From Chara braunii (taxonomy: Eukaryota > Streptophyta > Charophyceae > Charales > Characeae), in NCBI GenBank assembly GCA_003427395.1, contig BFEA01000038.1, positions 3,854,073 through 3,906,483 on the forward strand: a DNA stretch of 52,411 bases, read 5' to 3'. A model generated the notes under the pieces. It ran no database searches. It was not told the origin of the DNA and saw only the letters and a program-made list of their open reading frames with translations. Positions 1-9,899 of this stretch are shown here, in pieces (position 1 is the first letter of the stretch; every line of letters begins with the position of its first letter). Position numbers and translations under genes: made by a program.

Positions 1-1152
1 TTGAGCCACTGTAGTGCCAAGGCCTTGGTTTGTATTGCGGGGTCTGTAATGCCCAGCCCTCCTCTCGATTTCGGTTGGATTATTGTTTGCCATGCCACCC
101 TACCGATNACGCCCTGATACTCACGATTCCCTCGCTACAGGAAAGCGGNTATCTGGCGTTGCAGGGGGCGGAAGGCACTTTTGTCCAGCGCCCAAATTGC
201 TGATTTGTACCACAATGTGGCCAATACGACATTGTTAATTATTAANGCTCGGCCAAAGAGGGATGTGTGTTTACCTTGCCATTTTGTCATTTTTTCCCAA
301 GNGGGATTTGAGATNCATTCGTTGTTAGCAGATGGTTTGCCTTNTGCCGACATTAAANCTCCNNGCACCCTGATAGGGGCTTCNAGAGGGAGCCATTTAA
401 TCGCAGGTTGTTCCGGGGGCCTTACTCCTTGATGGTGAATCCACCACCCCTGGNTCTTATTCCCCNAGTTCACCCTCATATCTGACAGTCTGCAGANGAG
501 ATCCATCATGTGCTGAACTNCGNNCATNGCCTCCCTCGATGCATCGAGCATAAGGGTCAGGTCNNCANCGAAGAGGGAGCATACCGGAATCNCTTCTTGA
601 GGAATTGAAGACACCTGGATTCTCTTGATGTCTTTGTGAGTTCTCAAGTTGGCCGCTAAGGCTTCCATTATTATAACNAAAAGGTANGGGGCTATTGGGT
701 CCCCTTGTCTGACCGACCTTTNGAGTTCAATGGGTGGGGCCAAATNGCCGTTCACCATAACTCTGGTTGTGGCATTCACGTGTAAGATTTTCACCCACCG
801 CCTAAAACANTNTCNNAAGTTNAGTTTTTCCAGACATTTTTCCAGGAACAGNCAGTCNANGTGGTCGTATGCTTTTTNAAAGTCAATGAATATGATCNCC
901 GCNTTGAGTTTGGATTGTCTTGTAAGTTTAATCATTTCATTGACTAANAGTNTATTGTNNTGGATGTTCCTNCCCTGGATGAAACCGGTCTGGTCCGGAT
1001 GGATGATCCTCGTCATAACGGGGACCAGCCGGTTCGNNAGTGCCTTCGCNAGCAGTTTGTAGACTAATGTGAGAAGCGTGATAGGCCTGTAATTTCTGAT
1101 ATTATTTCTATCACTTTTTTTGTAGAGGAGGGTCAACACACCTTGACTTACT

Positions 1153-1570
1153 ATCTTCCCTATCAGGCCGGTTTTCCAGACTTCGTGATAGTAATCCATG
1201 AGATCTTGAGAGATGTCGGGCCACAACACCTCCCAGAATTCCTTGGGCAATCCATCTATGCCCAGGGTTTTGTCTTCCTCCATTTTCATTAAGGCAACCG
1301 TTATTTCCTCTTTGGACAGGGGACTGTCCAAAGTCTGTCTCTTATACACATCTAGATGTGTATAAGAGACAGCATCTAGAAGAAACATCTTCCCTATCAG
1401 GCCGGTTTTCCAGACTTCGTGATAGTAATCCATGAGATCTTGAGAGATGTCGGGCCACAACACCTCCCAGAATTCCTTGGGCAATCCATCTATGCCCAGG
1501 GTTTTGTCTTCCTCCATTTTCATTAAGGCAACCGTTATTTCCTCTTTGGACAGGGGACTGTCCAAAGTCT
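1153..1570. repeat. 184-bp direct duplication flanking the adapter
   Basis: Positions 1153-1336 recur at 1387-1570, an offset of 234 bp, on either side of the adapter. The copies look identical by eye, and both encode the same RT segment (LPKEFWEVLWPDISQDL). The duplication is best read as two orientations of one mate-pair fragment stitched into the contig. Removing one copy plus the adapter would shorten the RT frame to normal spacing. An old biological duplication would be expected to show differences. Confidence 0.9.
1335..1372. other. Nextera mate-pair junction adapter (assembly artefact)
   Basis: A 38-bp perfect palindrome made of the 19-bp Tn5 mosaic end CTGTCTCTTATACACATCT followed directly by its reverse complement. 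This is the circularisation junction adapter of Nextera mate-pair libraries. Read through in the minus-strand RT frame it gives SYTHLDVYKRQ, a peptide typical of such contamination. It is not part of the organism. Confidence 0.97.
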
Positions 1571-1799
1571 CTCTTTGTTGGTCTGTGAGGGTTTGGCTCT
1601 GTGGTTGCAAAAAAACTTTTATTTCCTTCGAGCGCTGATCCATGGGCGAATTCCCACATTCCGATGTGAAGAGGGTTTGGTAGAAATCCCTCGCTATTTT
1701 CGTGCAGGCGGTCGTGGAAGTATGTAGCCACCGATTATTTTTAGGGTAGCGAGAGCAGATCTTAGACACGACCCGTTCTGGCCTGCCCTGCTGCGAGTA

Positions 1800-3335
1800 T
1801 GGAGGAGTTTGCCCCTTCCGGAAAAAACCCCGCCGGGGAGATGGGAAGAAGTGGTTAGGCAGCCCCTCTTTGGCAACAGATGGGTGGTCGAGCCGGATGG
1901 GCGGACCCTGCACTGTAGTGACACCCCCTGGCGGAGTTGGGTCAAGAGGGGGGTAACCAGGGTCCAAGATATATGGGATGCCGAGACGAGAGAGTGGGCT
2001 AGCCCGGGACAATTAAGAGAAAAATTACGGTACTGCCACAACGTGGAGGAGTCCTTAGAAGCCCTCATAGAAAAAATCTCCCTCGACTGGTGGAGGATCC
2101 TTAGGAGAGGCCCCAAGTTGGAAACAAACGACTGGGTCGCAATTAAGGATCGCCCCGGGGTCGTAGGTAAAATTGTGAAACTGGGCTCTGACGGCGCTGT
2201 GGAAATGAACCTCTATCAGGTGAACCAAAACAATGAGATCCAGGCAACAGAAAATGAGGAAGCAACATTAATTCACCAACAAGGGCTATTCAAGATCAGG
2301 GTGCTTCAAGACAAACACCAACTGATAGCATTCCTCCCACATGTCCCGATCCATCAATTGGCTCTGGATCCGGCCGAATGGATATGGTCAACCCCTACAA
2401 GGAAGGGGAGGAGTTTCGTGAAACCCCTGCACAGTTTAACGGTTAAAGCGTCCTGTAGACTCCTCAGACCGAGACTCTATCAGCGGGATCAGGTGGAGGA
2501 CCGATGGCAGAGACATCTAAATATTAGCAAGAATGATCTCAAAAAAATCAAATGGTTCTCTATGGCCAAAGCCAAGCCACCGAAATTTGCCTCGCTGCAA
2601 TGACAAATAGAGCACCGTTGCCTCCCGACAAATGACTGGCTCATAGACAGAACCCGCCTTGAGCAAATGGGGAGATCTCTGCACTGGTGTAGACTATGTA
2701 CAGATGCCTTCCCATCCCGGAAAAAGACCCGAGACAATTGAGCACATATTTCTCCTGTGCCGGGTGCGGTTTGGCTCTGGAGATGGTGGGACCGAATTTG
2801 GGACCAATTAGGTACACAATCCCCATGGTCGTGGGACTTGAAAGCCCTGCTGTGTGAAACATGGACTGTAGAAGAGCCACATGATTTCACCATCAATATG
2901 TTTAAATTAGGACGCAGAGCGGTGCTTTGGGCTCTGTGGAGACGTCGCTGTATCTATGAGATGGAAAGAGCATGGCTTGACGGCCCTGAATTTACGGAGA
3001 GCATTCAACAACAAATTCAAACAGAAATCACTGCGAGATGGGAGACAGTAAAGTCTCAGATACAGACATTGGCCACAAAGCACGACATTCAACAAAAAAT
3101 ACGAAATTTCTGCTCCAACTGGCTAGGAGGGGAAAAGGGAGGCAGGATTGGGAGAGTGGAATGGAAAGGTGGACAGAAAGCGGGGGAGGAATTAAAAAGG
3201 GACTGCAGGCTCTTTTTCAACGACTGGACAAAAATAGATGCAGCGATCCCAATGAAACCCGCCCAGGAATTCCCCGACCCCTTTCCCCCCCTTGCAAATA
3301 GTATTGTGGATCTGCAGTGGTACGGGAGGGATTGA
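1800..3335 (+). pseudogene. LINE copy A: ORF2 C-terminal part with RT zinc-binding domain
   Basis: Plus-strand continuation of a LINE ORF2 downstream of its RT. It starts near LPLPEKTPPGRWEEVVRQPL, which matches the minus-strand fragment at about 22890 in copy B. A zf-RVT-type module follows: HWCRLC near 2680, then ETIEHIFLLC near 2725-2755. The C-terminus, ending ..IVDLQWYGRD, matches ..IVERQWYGYQ in copy B. An in-frame TGA lies at 2601-2603, and two compensating frameshifts lie between about 2720 and 2765, so the ORF is dead. It runs head-to-head with the RT part at 1-1795. That order (inverted 5' part, then sense 3' part with tail) is the one produced by twin priming. Family assignment is firm; the twin-priming origin is inference. 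Confidence 0.82.
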
Positions 3336-3930
3336 AAGCTGAGACGGGAGGGATTGAAAGCTGAGACGGGACAGTGCAACACAGTCAGGGAGGAAGGGGT
3401 CCGAGATAGACCCCCCGAGGAATTCCCCGACCCCTTTCCCCCCCTCCCAACTGCCTGGTAGGGATGCAGTGGTATGGCTAATAAAGGGATAGCAGAGCAT
3501 AACGTATGGAGCTGACAGTTGTATAGCAGAGAGAGGAAAGACTGAGTCTAGGTAGACCAGCAATGGTAAGCCAAAATTCAGCCTAGAAAACAGCAGCTGG
3601 TGAGGGGTGGGAGAACTAGAAATTGCAGTAGGGATTTGGCGCCATGAACATGGTGAAGCGGTTCCCCCCCTGGCACCCGCGCTGCCAAAGTTTTTTTGCA
3701 TTTGTTGTGTTCCCATACAAATCTGCACAGTCAATCCTCTGGCCTCCAGAGTAATCAATGCTGGCAGGTTCTTCCTCCCCTTGTTCATGTTCATCAAGTC
3801 TGTATATGGGACGCTCCCCACCGATAGATGGAGCCTCCCCCCCGGGTGCTAGTGGTGTCTGCTCTTACCAGCACCACTAACACTGCGAGGGTGAGTCTTT
3901 TTCAAAAAAATAAAAAAATAAAAAAATAAA
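3336..3930 (+). mobile_element. LINE copy A 3' UTR and A-rich tail, with partial 3' duplication
   Basis: No coding frame. Two adjacent 20-bp repeats (GGGAGGGATTGAAAGCTGAGAC type) follow the stop. The C-terminal coding stretch EFPDPFPP of 3268-3293 then recurs at about 3419-3445, again followed by a GCAGTGGTATGG-like end, so the last part of the ORF is duplicated. The final 120 bases (about 3811-3930) match two other places in the window (9019-9167 and 23318-23460) and end in AAAAAAATAAAA repeats, as expected for a LINE 3' end. Confidence 0.65.
3846..3883 (+). promoter_or_regulatory. LINE 3'-terminal hairpin, copy 1
   Basis: Stem GTGCTAGTGGTG / CACCACTAACAC with one mismatch, around the loop sequence TGCTCTTAC. 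It lies about 20 bases before the A-rich tail. The same hairpin, with different stem bases, occurs at 9092-9125 and 23380-23417. In stringent-type LINEs such a 3' hairpin is the structure the RT recognises; that role is inferred here. Confidence 0.6.
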
Positions 3931-4013
3931 TGATCTCCTTTCAATGAACTCTTGCCCTTCTCCCCAGCGTCCGATACCCTTTCAGAATCCCTTCCATTTT
4001 TCCTTCTTTATTT
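3928..4013 (+). repeat. Inverted repeat X, left copy
   Basis: About 85 bases, from TGATCTCCTTTCAATGAAC to CCATTTTTCCTTCTTT, match the reverse complement of 8866-8950 at roughly 85% identity by eye. The pair brackets about 4.9 kb of composite repeats. It may be a terminal inverted repeat of a degenerate DNA element or two independent insertions. No convincing target duplication was found. Confidence 0.55.
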
Positions 4014-4079
4014 CATAGATCTCTCCCGAGCGATCAAATAAGCGCATGGACACCGGCAGGGCGTTAGAATGACGCACGA

Positions 4080-4360
4080 CTGGAGACACACCCCCTTGGG
4101 ATGACGCAGGTAAGTTATTACAGACACTGCCTGCGCACCACCCAAGGGGTAGTCCATGGTTGTTGTATGTGGGGACTGGGCGATGGTGGGTATCCTGATG
4201 TTCTTGGTCGACAGGGTTGTCATGAGACTGCTGGGTGGTTCGCATAGTCCGGTTTACTCGAGCTCAGCGGAGCACAGCTACAGACTATTTCACAATGTAT
4301 GTCAATAGGTTAGGTCACTTGTATGATTCACATAAGGTCCTGCGTTCGATACCAGACTGT
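4080..4360 (+). repeat. SINE-like repeat with tRNA-type A and B boxes
   Basis: An A-box-like AGCTCAGCGG (4261-4270) and a B-box-like GTTCGATACC (4343-4352) lie in a tRNA-like context. The spacing is about 80 bp, long for a tRNA. The stretch is collinear with the reverse complement of 42260-42490, sharing the CCATGGAC..CCTTGGGTG.. block and TTAGGTCAC..GTTCGA. Two diverged copies in opposite orientation support a dispersed pol III-type retroposon. It is not a functional tRNA gene. Confidence 0.4.
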
Positions 4361-4375
4361 AACTTAGGGCTGGTC

Positions 4376-4515
4376 ATCCTCTTAGTACGTGGTCAAAGGA
4401 TTGAGGCTGGCATAGTAGTTCCTTAGTAAGGGATGTCGGGAGTGTCAGGACATAGTGGTCCAACACTTTACCGCAGGGCCGGAACGGGCTCCAGGGACAT
4501 ACGAGGGAACAGAGG
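4376..4515. repeat. Dispersed repeat R1, copy 1 of 3
   Basis: About 140-bp unit running from TCATCCTCTTAGTACGT through GGCTGGCATAG, GATGTCGGG and CCGGAACGGGCTCCAGGG to ACGAGGGAA. The other copies are at 8077-8205 and 8310-8445, in the same orientation with 80-90% similarity by eye. No coding potential. Confidence 0.6.
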
Positions 4516-4546
4516 ATTGTTTGCTCTCAGATTATCATACAACACA

Positions 4547-4640
4547 GGGCCCAGCGTCCCATATAGAAATATACTCATGGGGAGCAACACGTGCTGGAAA
4601 CCGGGCCCAGCGTCCCATATAGAAATATACAAATGATTTA
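4547..4640. repeat. Repeat R3, tandem pair
   Basis: A 28-bp string starting GGGCCCAGCGTCCCATATAG occurs at 4547-4574 and 4603-4630, spaced by GGGGAGCAACACGTGCTGG. Related units occur at about 25791-25840 and 25928-25977, so the block belongs to the same composite repeat found near 26 kb. Confidence 0.6.
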
Positions 4641-4855
4641 AAGTGCCAAGGCCATTACCTGACTCCGGCCAAGAACAGTGTGAGAACTATGGTTCAGGAA
4701 AATTTAGAAAAACACTGGATAGCTGCTAACCTGCCAACCTATTACTAGGCTACTCAAGCAACAATTACTGGAAGTCCCTTAAATACTCAGACCCCTGGAA
4801 GCCCCCACAAAAACACTCTAAAATTCTCTAATACTGTCTTCTTCCCTGCCGAGCT

Positions 4856-6215
4856 CTCCCAGGCCTCATGCCCCCACCCTATTGGGTTACAGGGCAACAC
4901 GACTCACCCTAGCTCCGGCCAGCGTCGTCCCGACAGCAACCCTTGGTTTTCCCTTGGGATCCCTGGCCCAAAGCATCCCCAGATCTCTCTACCAGGCCTC
5001 ACGCTCCTGCTATTAACAGGTTACAGGGCAATCCCCTAGCACCGGCCAGCGTCGTCCTGGCATCGGAAAACCAACAGATCCATGAGAAAACAGCATCAAG
5101 GAAGCCTAGACTGCTTTGCAAGAAGTCCCCAGAGTCCTGAAGAATTCTCAAGACTACCAAAAGTATCAAGAACCATCTCGAGAATAGAATAAGCATTTTT
5201 TGAAGCTACTTAGGAGATGACTACAACAAGCTTCAAGAATAGACAAGATTCGAAGTTCAACTCAGAACCCCCCCCCCCATCAATCCTCTGTTCCACACTC
5301 CGGCAAGACTTACTGCAGCAGAGCCACCATCTCTACTGCTGCTATACCCTATTTCAATCCTACCAGCTAGCCCCCTCGCTAATAGTACGCATGATATCCC
5401 TCCATCTCCTTCTCCCATTCACCTCGTTTCTTTTTTAGAATAGGTCGCCGGGGTCGTAAAAGAAGTCTTCAAGCTCCCTAACAAACCCTTCCAGAGTTCC
5501 TCAAAGTTGTCTTACTCCTTACCGAGCTCTTCCAGGCCTCACACCCCCGCTTTCTGCTGGGTTACAGGGCAACACAACTCGCTCCAGCTCCGGCCAACGT
5601 TGTCTCAGCAGCAAGCCTTGGTTGTTCCATGAGATGCCCACCCCAAAGCATCCCCAGATCTCTCTACCAGGCCTCACGCTCCTATATCAACAGGTTACAG
5701 GGCAACACCCCAGCACCGGTCAGTGTCGTTCTGGCATCGAACAGCCGCAGATCGCTGAGAATACCAGCTTCAAAGTAGCCTAGAAAGGTTGATAGAGGCC
5801 CCAAACTCCTAAACATTCTCAAATCCCCCTAACGGCCAGCAGGATAGAATTCAGAAAAAAAAAGGGGGGTCACCACTACCTAAAATCCCCCTCTCAACAA
5901 GCGGATCATCGGTCCCGGCTTTCGGTCCTCATACCATAACTCACCTGGTCTCATACCCCCCTTTGCTAGGGTAACAGGGCACCACAACCCTCCCCTGTAC
6001 GGACCAACCTAGTTCTGACGGACAGGAAGTGCCTTCCCCCCTCGACACTTCCTTTAGCGGCAGACCCCTAAACAGGTTACAGGGTCCAAACCCCGGCGCC
6101 AACTTCGTTGGACGATCTGGTTACGCCTTCCACCCTCGGCATAACTCCATAGACATCAAGCTCCCCCTGGGTCACAGAGCAAAGCTCCAACACCAGCCTA
6201 TGTCGTCCCAGCATC
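4856..6215. repeat. Composite block 1: dimeric repeat R2 and repeat R5
   Basis: R2 is a dimer of two related ~125-bp halves, each with CCAGGCCTCACRCYCC, then GGTTACAGGGCAACAC, then CCGGCCAGCGTCGT. Copies begin near 4856 and 5528, with a more diverged one from about 5940. R5 (about 100 bp, from CGGCAAGACTTACTGC to GCTAGCCCCCTC) lies at 5302-5402. No open frame persists through it. The same modules recur at 26.2-27.9 kb. Confidence 0.65.
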
Positions 6216-7154
6216 GTCCTCCTGACCTACTCACCATAACCGACATCTTCCGTCTATTGAGATCCCCTTTTCTTCTTTCAACCCTCCCATTCTAGTTCCC
6301 CCCCCGAAAAGCTTTAAAACTCTAGAATATTCAGAAAATATGAATTATCTCACCACAAAAATCTTGACAGCCGATGCAATTCAATCATTGGAGAGAACCA
6401 TTGAAGAATCAAAAGATGGATACCTTTTTGTAGCGCTGATTAGGAAGTTACCACTGCGAATTCAGACAACTCAAAAAAACCCCATCGATTCCCCACACCT
6501 CACTCCGGCAAGACTTACTGTAGCAGAGCCACCATCTCTGTTGCTGCTGTACCCTATTACCATCCTCCAAGCTAGCCCCCTCACTTAGTAGGATGCATGA
6601 TACCCCTCTATTTCTCCCACACACCTCTTTTTTGAGAAGAAAACATATGCTCAGGCTTCAACGTCCCACTTAGAAGTTAGACCGAGAAAAATCACGATTC
6701 AGACAGATTTGAACATGAACACTTTTTAGAAGGAGATAGCAAGAAAAAAGTACTACGAGATTACTATTCTGAAGTCCTATCAGAAATTTTGCAGGAAATT
6801 AGGGATTTAAAATTATAGAACGATGATGATAATATGAAATGATGTGAGAGTTAGCTTGCGATTTTCAACTAAGGATGTCCAAAATGGACTTTCGGTCCTG
6901 GTTTTCGAATCCCAGGATTTAGAAAACCGGTCAGAAAAGCAACTTCGGAAGACTATTAAGAAGAAAAATCAGAACATCATGTTTAGCTACGAATTATTAG
7001 CACTCAAATCTCAAAAAAGGAATGAGAATCTTTCTTAAAAGAAATAAATCACAAAATCAATATCAGGGACTTCAACCACAGAATTGAACTGAGAAGTTTA
7101 TTAGGGAAAATCAGCACAATCGTCAAACGCTAAGGATTGTCTAATAGAGTAGGG

Positions 7155-7191
<37 letters not shown>

Positions 7192-8060
7192 GGAGGAAAC
7201 AAAAATTAGAGCTCAGAAGATTTTCACATGGGCAAGATCCTGACTACTCGAGCCTTCAATCAACAATTAACCACTGCCCCCTCTTCCTCAACAACTTCCA
7301 CTTACCCCATCCCCCTCGAACCCAAACCCAGCATCTTCGGGGAGCGAGAAACACCTTTCGCTCCACTGCTAGCTACTAGGCTCTACGCATTGCTAACACC
7401 GAAGACCTCGATGGCCATCTTCCATCCCCCAAAAGGAATCAAAAGATAGTGTGGCAACTCCTCACCAAGCCCGTCGGTGAGTCGCCACTGGGGGTTCAAG
7501 TCCCCCATAAAACCACTTACCACGTTGTTGAGGAAAGAGGGAAAAACCGCATAACCCTGGCTCTTCTTACCAACAGTACCCTGATGTGCCAACCTCGTTG
7601 ACGCTCCTTCTTGAGCAACCCTCCTCTCCATAGTCGTCAACAGGGGAGTATCACCAGCCAACCTAATCCACCTACCCATGTGGCCCGTCGGCAGAACACT
7701 CGGCCATGCGGAAATTGCCCCACATCCACTGTGACGACCGACACTCGTCCAGCACGCAGTGCTGCCACCACCTTACCCACCCGCTGCCATAACCGACAAC
7801 CTCCTCTCGACGAAGTGCAACCACAACCTCCAGCCACCACCACCCACCTGCTGCCATACCCGACTCCTTCGGGCCAAGCCCCCTTCCAGCAAGGTGCAAC
7901 GGCGGCTTCCCGCCAAAACTTCCCATTTTGTTGGGCGATGCTCCGGGCAGCGGGGCGGGACGGCGCGGCGCTCCCGGCAGCGCCGCGTCTTGTGGCAGCA
8001 AAACCTGGGCGGTGGATCGCCTCACTTCCTCTTTTGGCAATGTCTCTTTCTTTTGCTGTG
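6216..8060. other. Interspersed region without a recognisable gene
   Basis: Holds a second R5 copy (6502-6606), a 45-base poly-A run (7155-7199) that may mark a retroposon 3' end, and C-rich sequence around 7600-8060 whose open frames run on both strands and look compositional. No domain was recognised. Confidence 0.4.
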
Positions 8061-8076
8061 TTTTTCTTCGAGGGTG

Positions 8077-8445
8077 GGCTATCCTCCTAGTACGTGCCTT
8101 AGAGTTGAGGCTGGCATAGCAGTCCTTAGTACGGATGTCAGGGTGTCAGGAGATACTGCACCTTACCGTGGGGCCGGAGCGGGCTCCAGGAATATACGAG
8201 GGAACAGAGGATCCCCATCTCTCTACCATCAACATCACAGTACGCTGTAGTAAAAAAGACAACATAAGGATAAAAAAAGAAACTCAGTCCATAAATCATG
8301 ACCTAGGGTTGGCTATCCTTCTAGTACGTAGCATAGGGTTGAGGCCGGCATAGCAGTTCCTTAGTATGGGATGTCGGGGGTGTCATGGCCGGAACGGGCT
8401 CCAGGGACATACGAGGGAATGGAGGATACCCAGCTCTCTATCATC
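8077..8445. repeat. Dispersed repeat R1, copies 2 and 3
   Basis: Two further R1 units, at about 8077-8205 and 8310-8445, direct, about 100 bp apart. They share CTAGTACGT, GTTGAGGC.GGCATAGCAG and CGGGCTCCAGG with copy 1 at 4376. The region up to 8860 has no gene. Confidence 0.55.
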
Positions 8446-8865
8446 ATCATACAACTAAGCTAGATGGGAGTCACGGTGCACCCTCATGAAGACCTGTAGT
8501 AGCATGTTCAAAAACCTAGCTGCTGAAGTCCCCGTGCAATCAGGCTTGCACGGCGTCTGCTTCAACCGGGGCTGAGCACGGGGTAGAAACCTCTGCTTAG
8601 CCCCGGTACCTGCAACCGCTGTTTGGTCAGGTCACCCCGCCATGATGGCAATGGGTGATGGTCCTGGGAGGTTAACACCAGGGTAGGACAGGGGGGGTGG
8701 GGGTGTGCCAGGGCAAAAAGATAAGAGGAAGGGTGGGTGGGGTTCTCAGAGGGGTTCATCTGGACAACCGAGTGGCCCAGTACCGTGGGTGACTGCCATC
8801 CGTCTAGTATCCAACCTCTACAACAACTTGGGCTTTTTCAATATTAAAAAAAAGAAAAAGAAAAA

Positions 8866-8950
8866 AAAGAAGGAAAAATGGAAAAGATTCTGGAAGGGTA
8901 TCAGACACTGGTGAGAGGGGCAAGGGTTTATTGAAAGGAGATTATATAAG
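8866..8950 (-). repeat. Inverted repeat X, right copy
   Basis: Reverse complement of 3928-4013. Read on the minus strand it begins ATAATCTCCTTTCAATAAAC, compared with ATGATCTCCTTTCAATGAAC on the left. Confidence 0.55.
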
Positions 8951-9018
8951 CAGCAAACAGGATAGTAGCATCCATCCACCCCCCATGTCCCAGGAAACAC
9001 TACACTGGTTTTTGTCAT

Positions 9019-9167
9019 TAGATCAGGGACGCCGAACCGGTTTCCAGCAAGTGCAGCTCCCCACCAATAGAACGGAGCCGGTGGCCGGGCTGCTAGTGGT
9101 GGATGCTCTTATCATCATCACTAGCAACCAGGGCCGGGTTTTATTAAAAAAAAAAAAAAAAAAAAAA
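9019..9167 (+). mobile_element. LINE 3' end fragment with hairpin and poly-A, copy 2
   Basis: Shares GCTCCCCACCAATAGA.CGGAGCC and the hairpin-plus-loop block with the ends of LINE copies A and B, then ends in a run of A (9146-9167). The hairpin is 9092-9125, with stem GCTAGTG / CACTAGC. Nothing upstream resembles LINE coding sequence, so it is a severely 5'-truncated insertion or a SINE that borrowed the LINE tail. Confidence 0.6.
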
Positions 9168-9236
9168 GTTCGATGAGGGGGAGAAGAAGTCGGGGAATTC
9201 TTTGCTGGGTTTCATCGGTTTGGAACTGGGTCTGGT

Positions 9237-9662
9237 GGTTAGATAACCTTCACTCAGATGAAGTCATTATGCAAACAAGATAGCAAAGCATCCAGAAGGA
9301 CCAAGTAAAAGAAGTCAAATAGCACATGGAAGCAATCAAGCAAAGCACACGAGTAGTCAAACGACACATGGATAATCTCGAAGCGCGACTGATGGCTTAA
9401 AAAAATTAACGATAAGAACACAACCATCAAACTCGAAACGAAAATGGGCATCGTGCCCGTAAACATGAAGCTCAAAATCGAGTACTGGCGTAGACCCAAC
9501 TAGTTTCATCCGGTCGCCAAACCCGGACTCATCAGGGGCCAAGTCACAGCGGAGATGACTCCACAAATGCCGAGGGCGACTACTTATATCAAACGGGTCA
9601 ACATGCAACAAGAAAGAGACAGTAGTGGACCAGTAGAGAAAGGACCCGGTACCATCAATCAT
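9237..9662. repeat. Repeat shared with 25264-25697
   Basis: About 426 bp that recurs at 25264-25697 in the same orientation at roughly 95% identity by eye, and diverges sharply after ATCATGGCC. Here it lies just 3' of the minus-strand Penelope-like RT, and at 25.3 kb just 5' of a minus-strand CCHC gag-like frame. It may be the 3' region (or pseudo-LTR) of that element family. Confidence 0.7.
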
Positions 9663-9899
9663 GGCCCATCGGGCCCACCGTCAGACAAAATCCAAACCCA
9701 GTACCAAAGTCCGGGCCACATGCCCACAACCTCCAAACGTCAGGCCCAAGTCGCGAGTTCGAAAACTAGCCATCTATCTAACTAAACTAGTGCCCGTACT
9801 CCAAACGTGCCGTGCAACCAGGCACCCAACCAGTGCCCCTTCTCAATGCATCCCCGCACAGGTACGCCCACTACGGAACTCATGGCCCCCCATCATACA

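Larger units (their letters stand above)
1..1795 (-). pseudogene. LINE copy A: ORF2 reverse transcriptase part, inverted
   Basis: Minus-strand frame encoding the reverse transcriptase of an L1-like non-LTR retrotransposon, which would copy element RNA at a nicked target. Visible in order: a GIDGLPKEFWE block, YRPITLLTLVYKL, FIDF.KAYDH (palm motif A aspartate), SVRQGDP (motif B) and LF..DL (motif C, its middle residues masked by N). Beyond the RT, the first 90 bases still encode IIQPKSRGGLGITDP on the minus strand, so the element continues past the left edge. The N-terminal side stops near 1795, where a plus-strand C-terminal fragment of the same LINE type begins. Several dozen single N bases lie between 107 and 1060, and a sequencing-adapter chimera (1335-1372) breaks the frame. 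It is homologous to the RT at 19133-20665. No endonuclease part is present here. Recognition of RT is certain; the boundaries are approximate. Confidence 0.88.

Noticed and set aside
1387-1570. Biological tandem duplication of the RT domain
   Set aside because: The copies flank a sequencing adapter, so the duplication is technical.
4255-4360. A functional tRNA gene
   Set aside because: Boxes are too far apart and no cloverleaf with a proper acceptor stem could be formed.
7611-8250. 159- and 163-residue frames in C-rich sequence
   Set aside because: Overlapping frames on both strands; they run into dispersed repeat R1, so no gene is supported.
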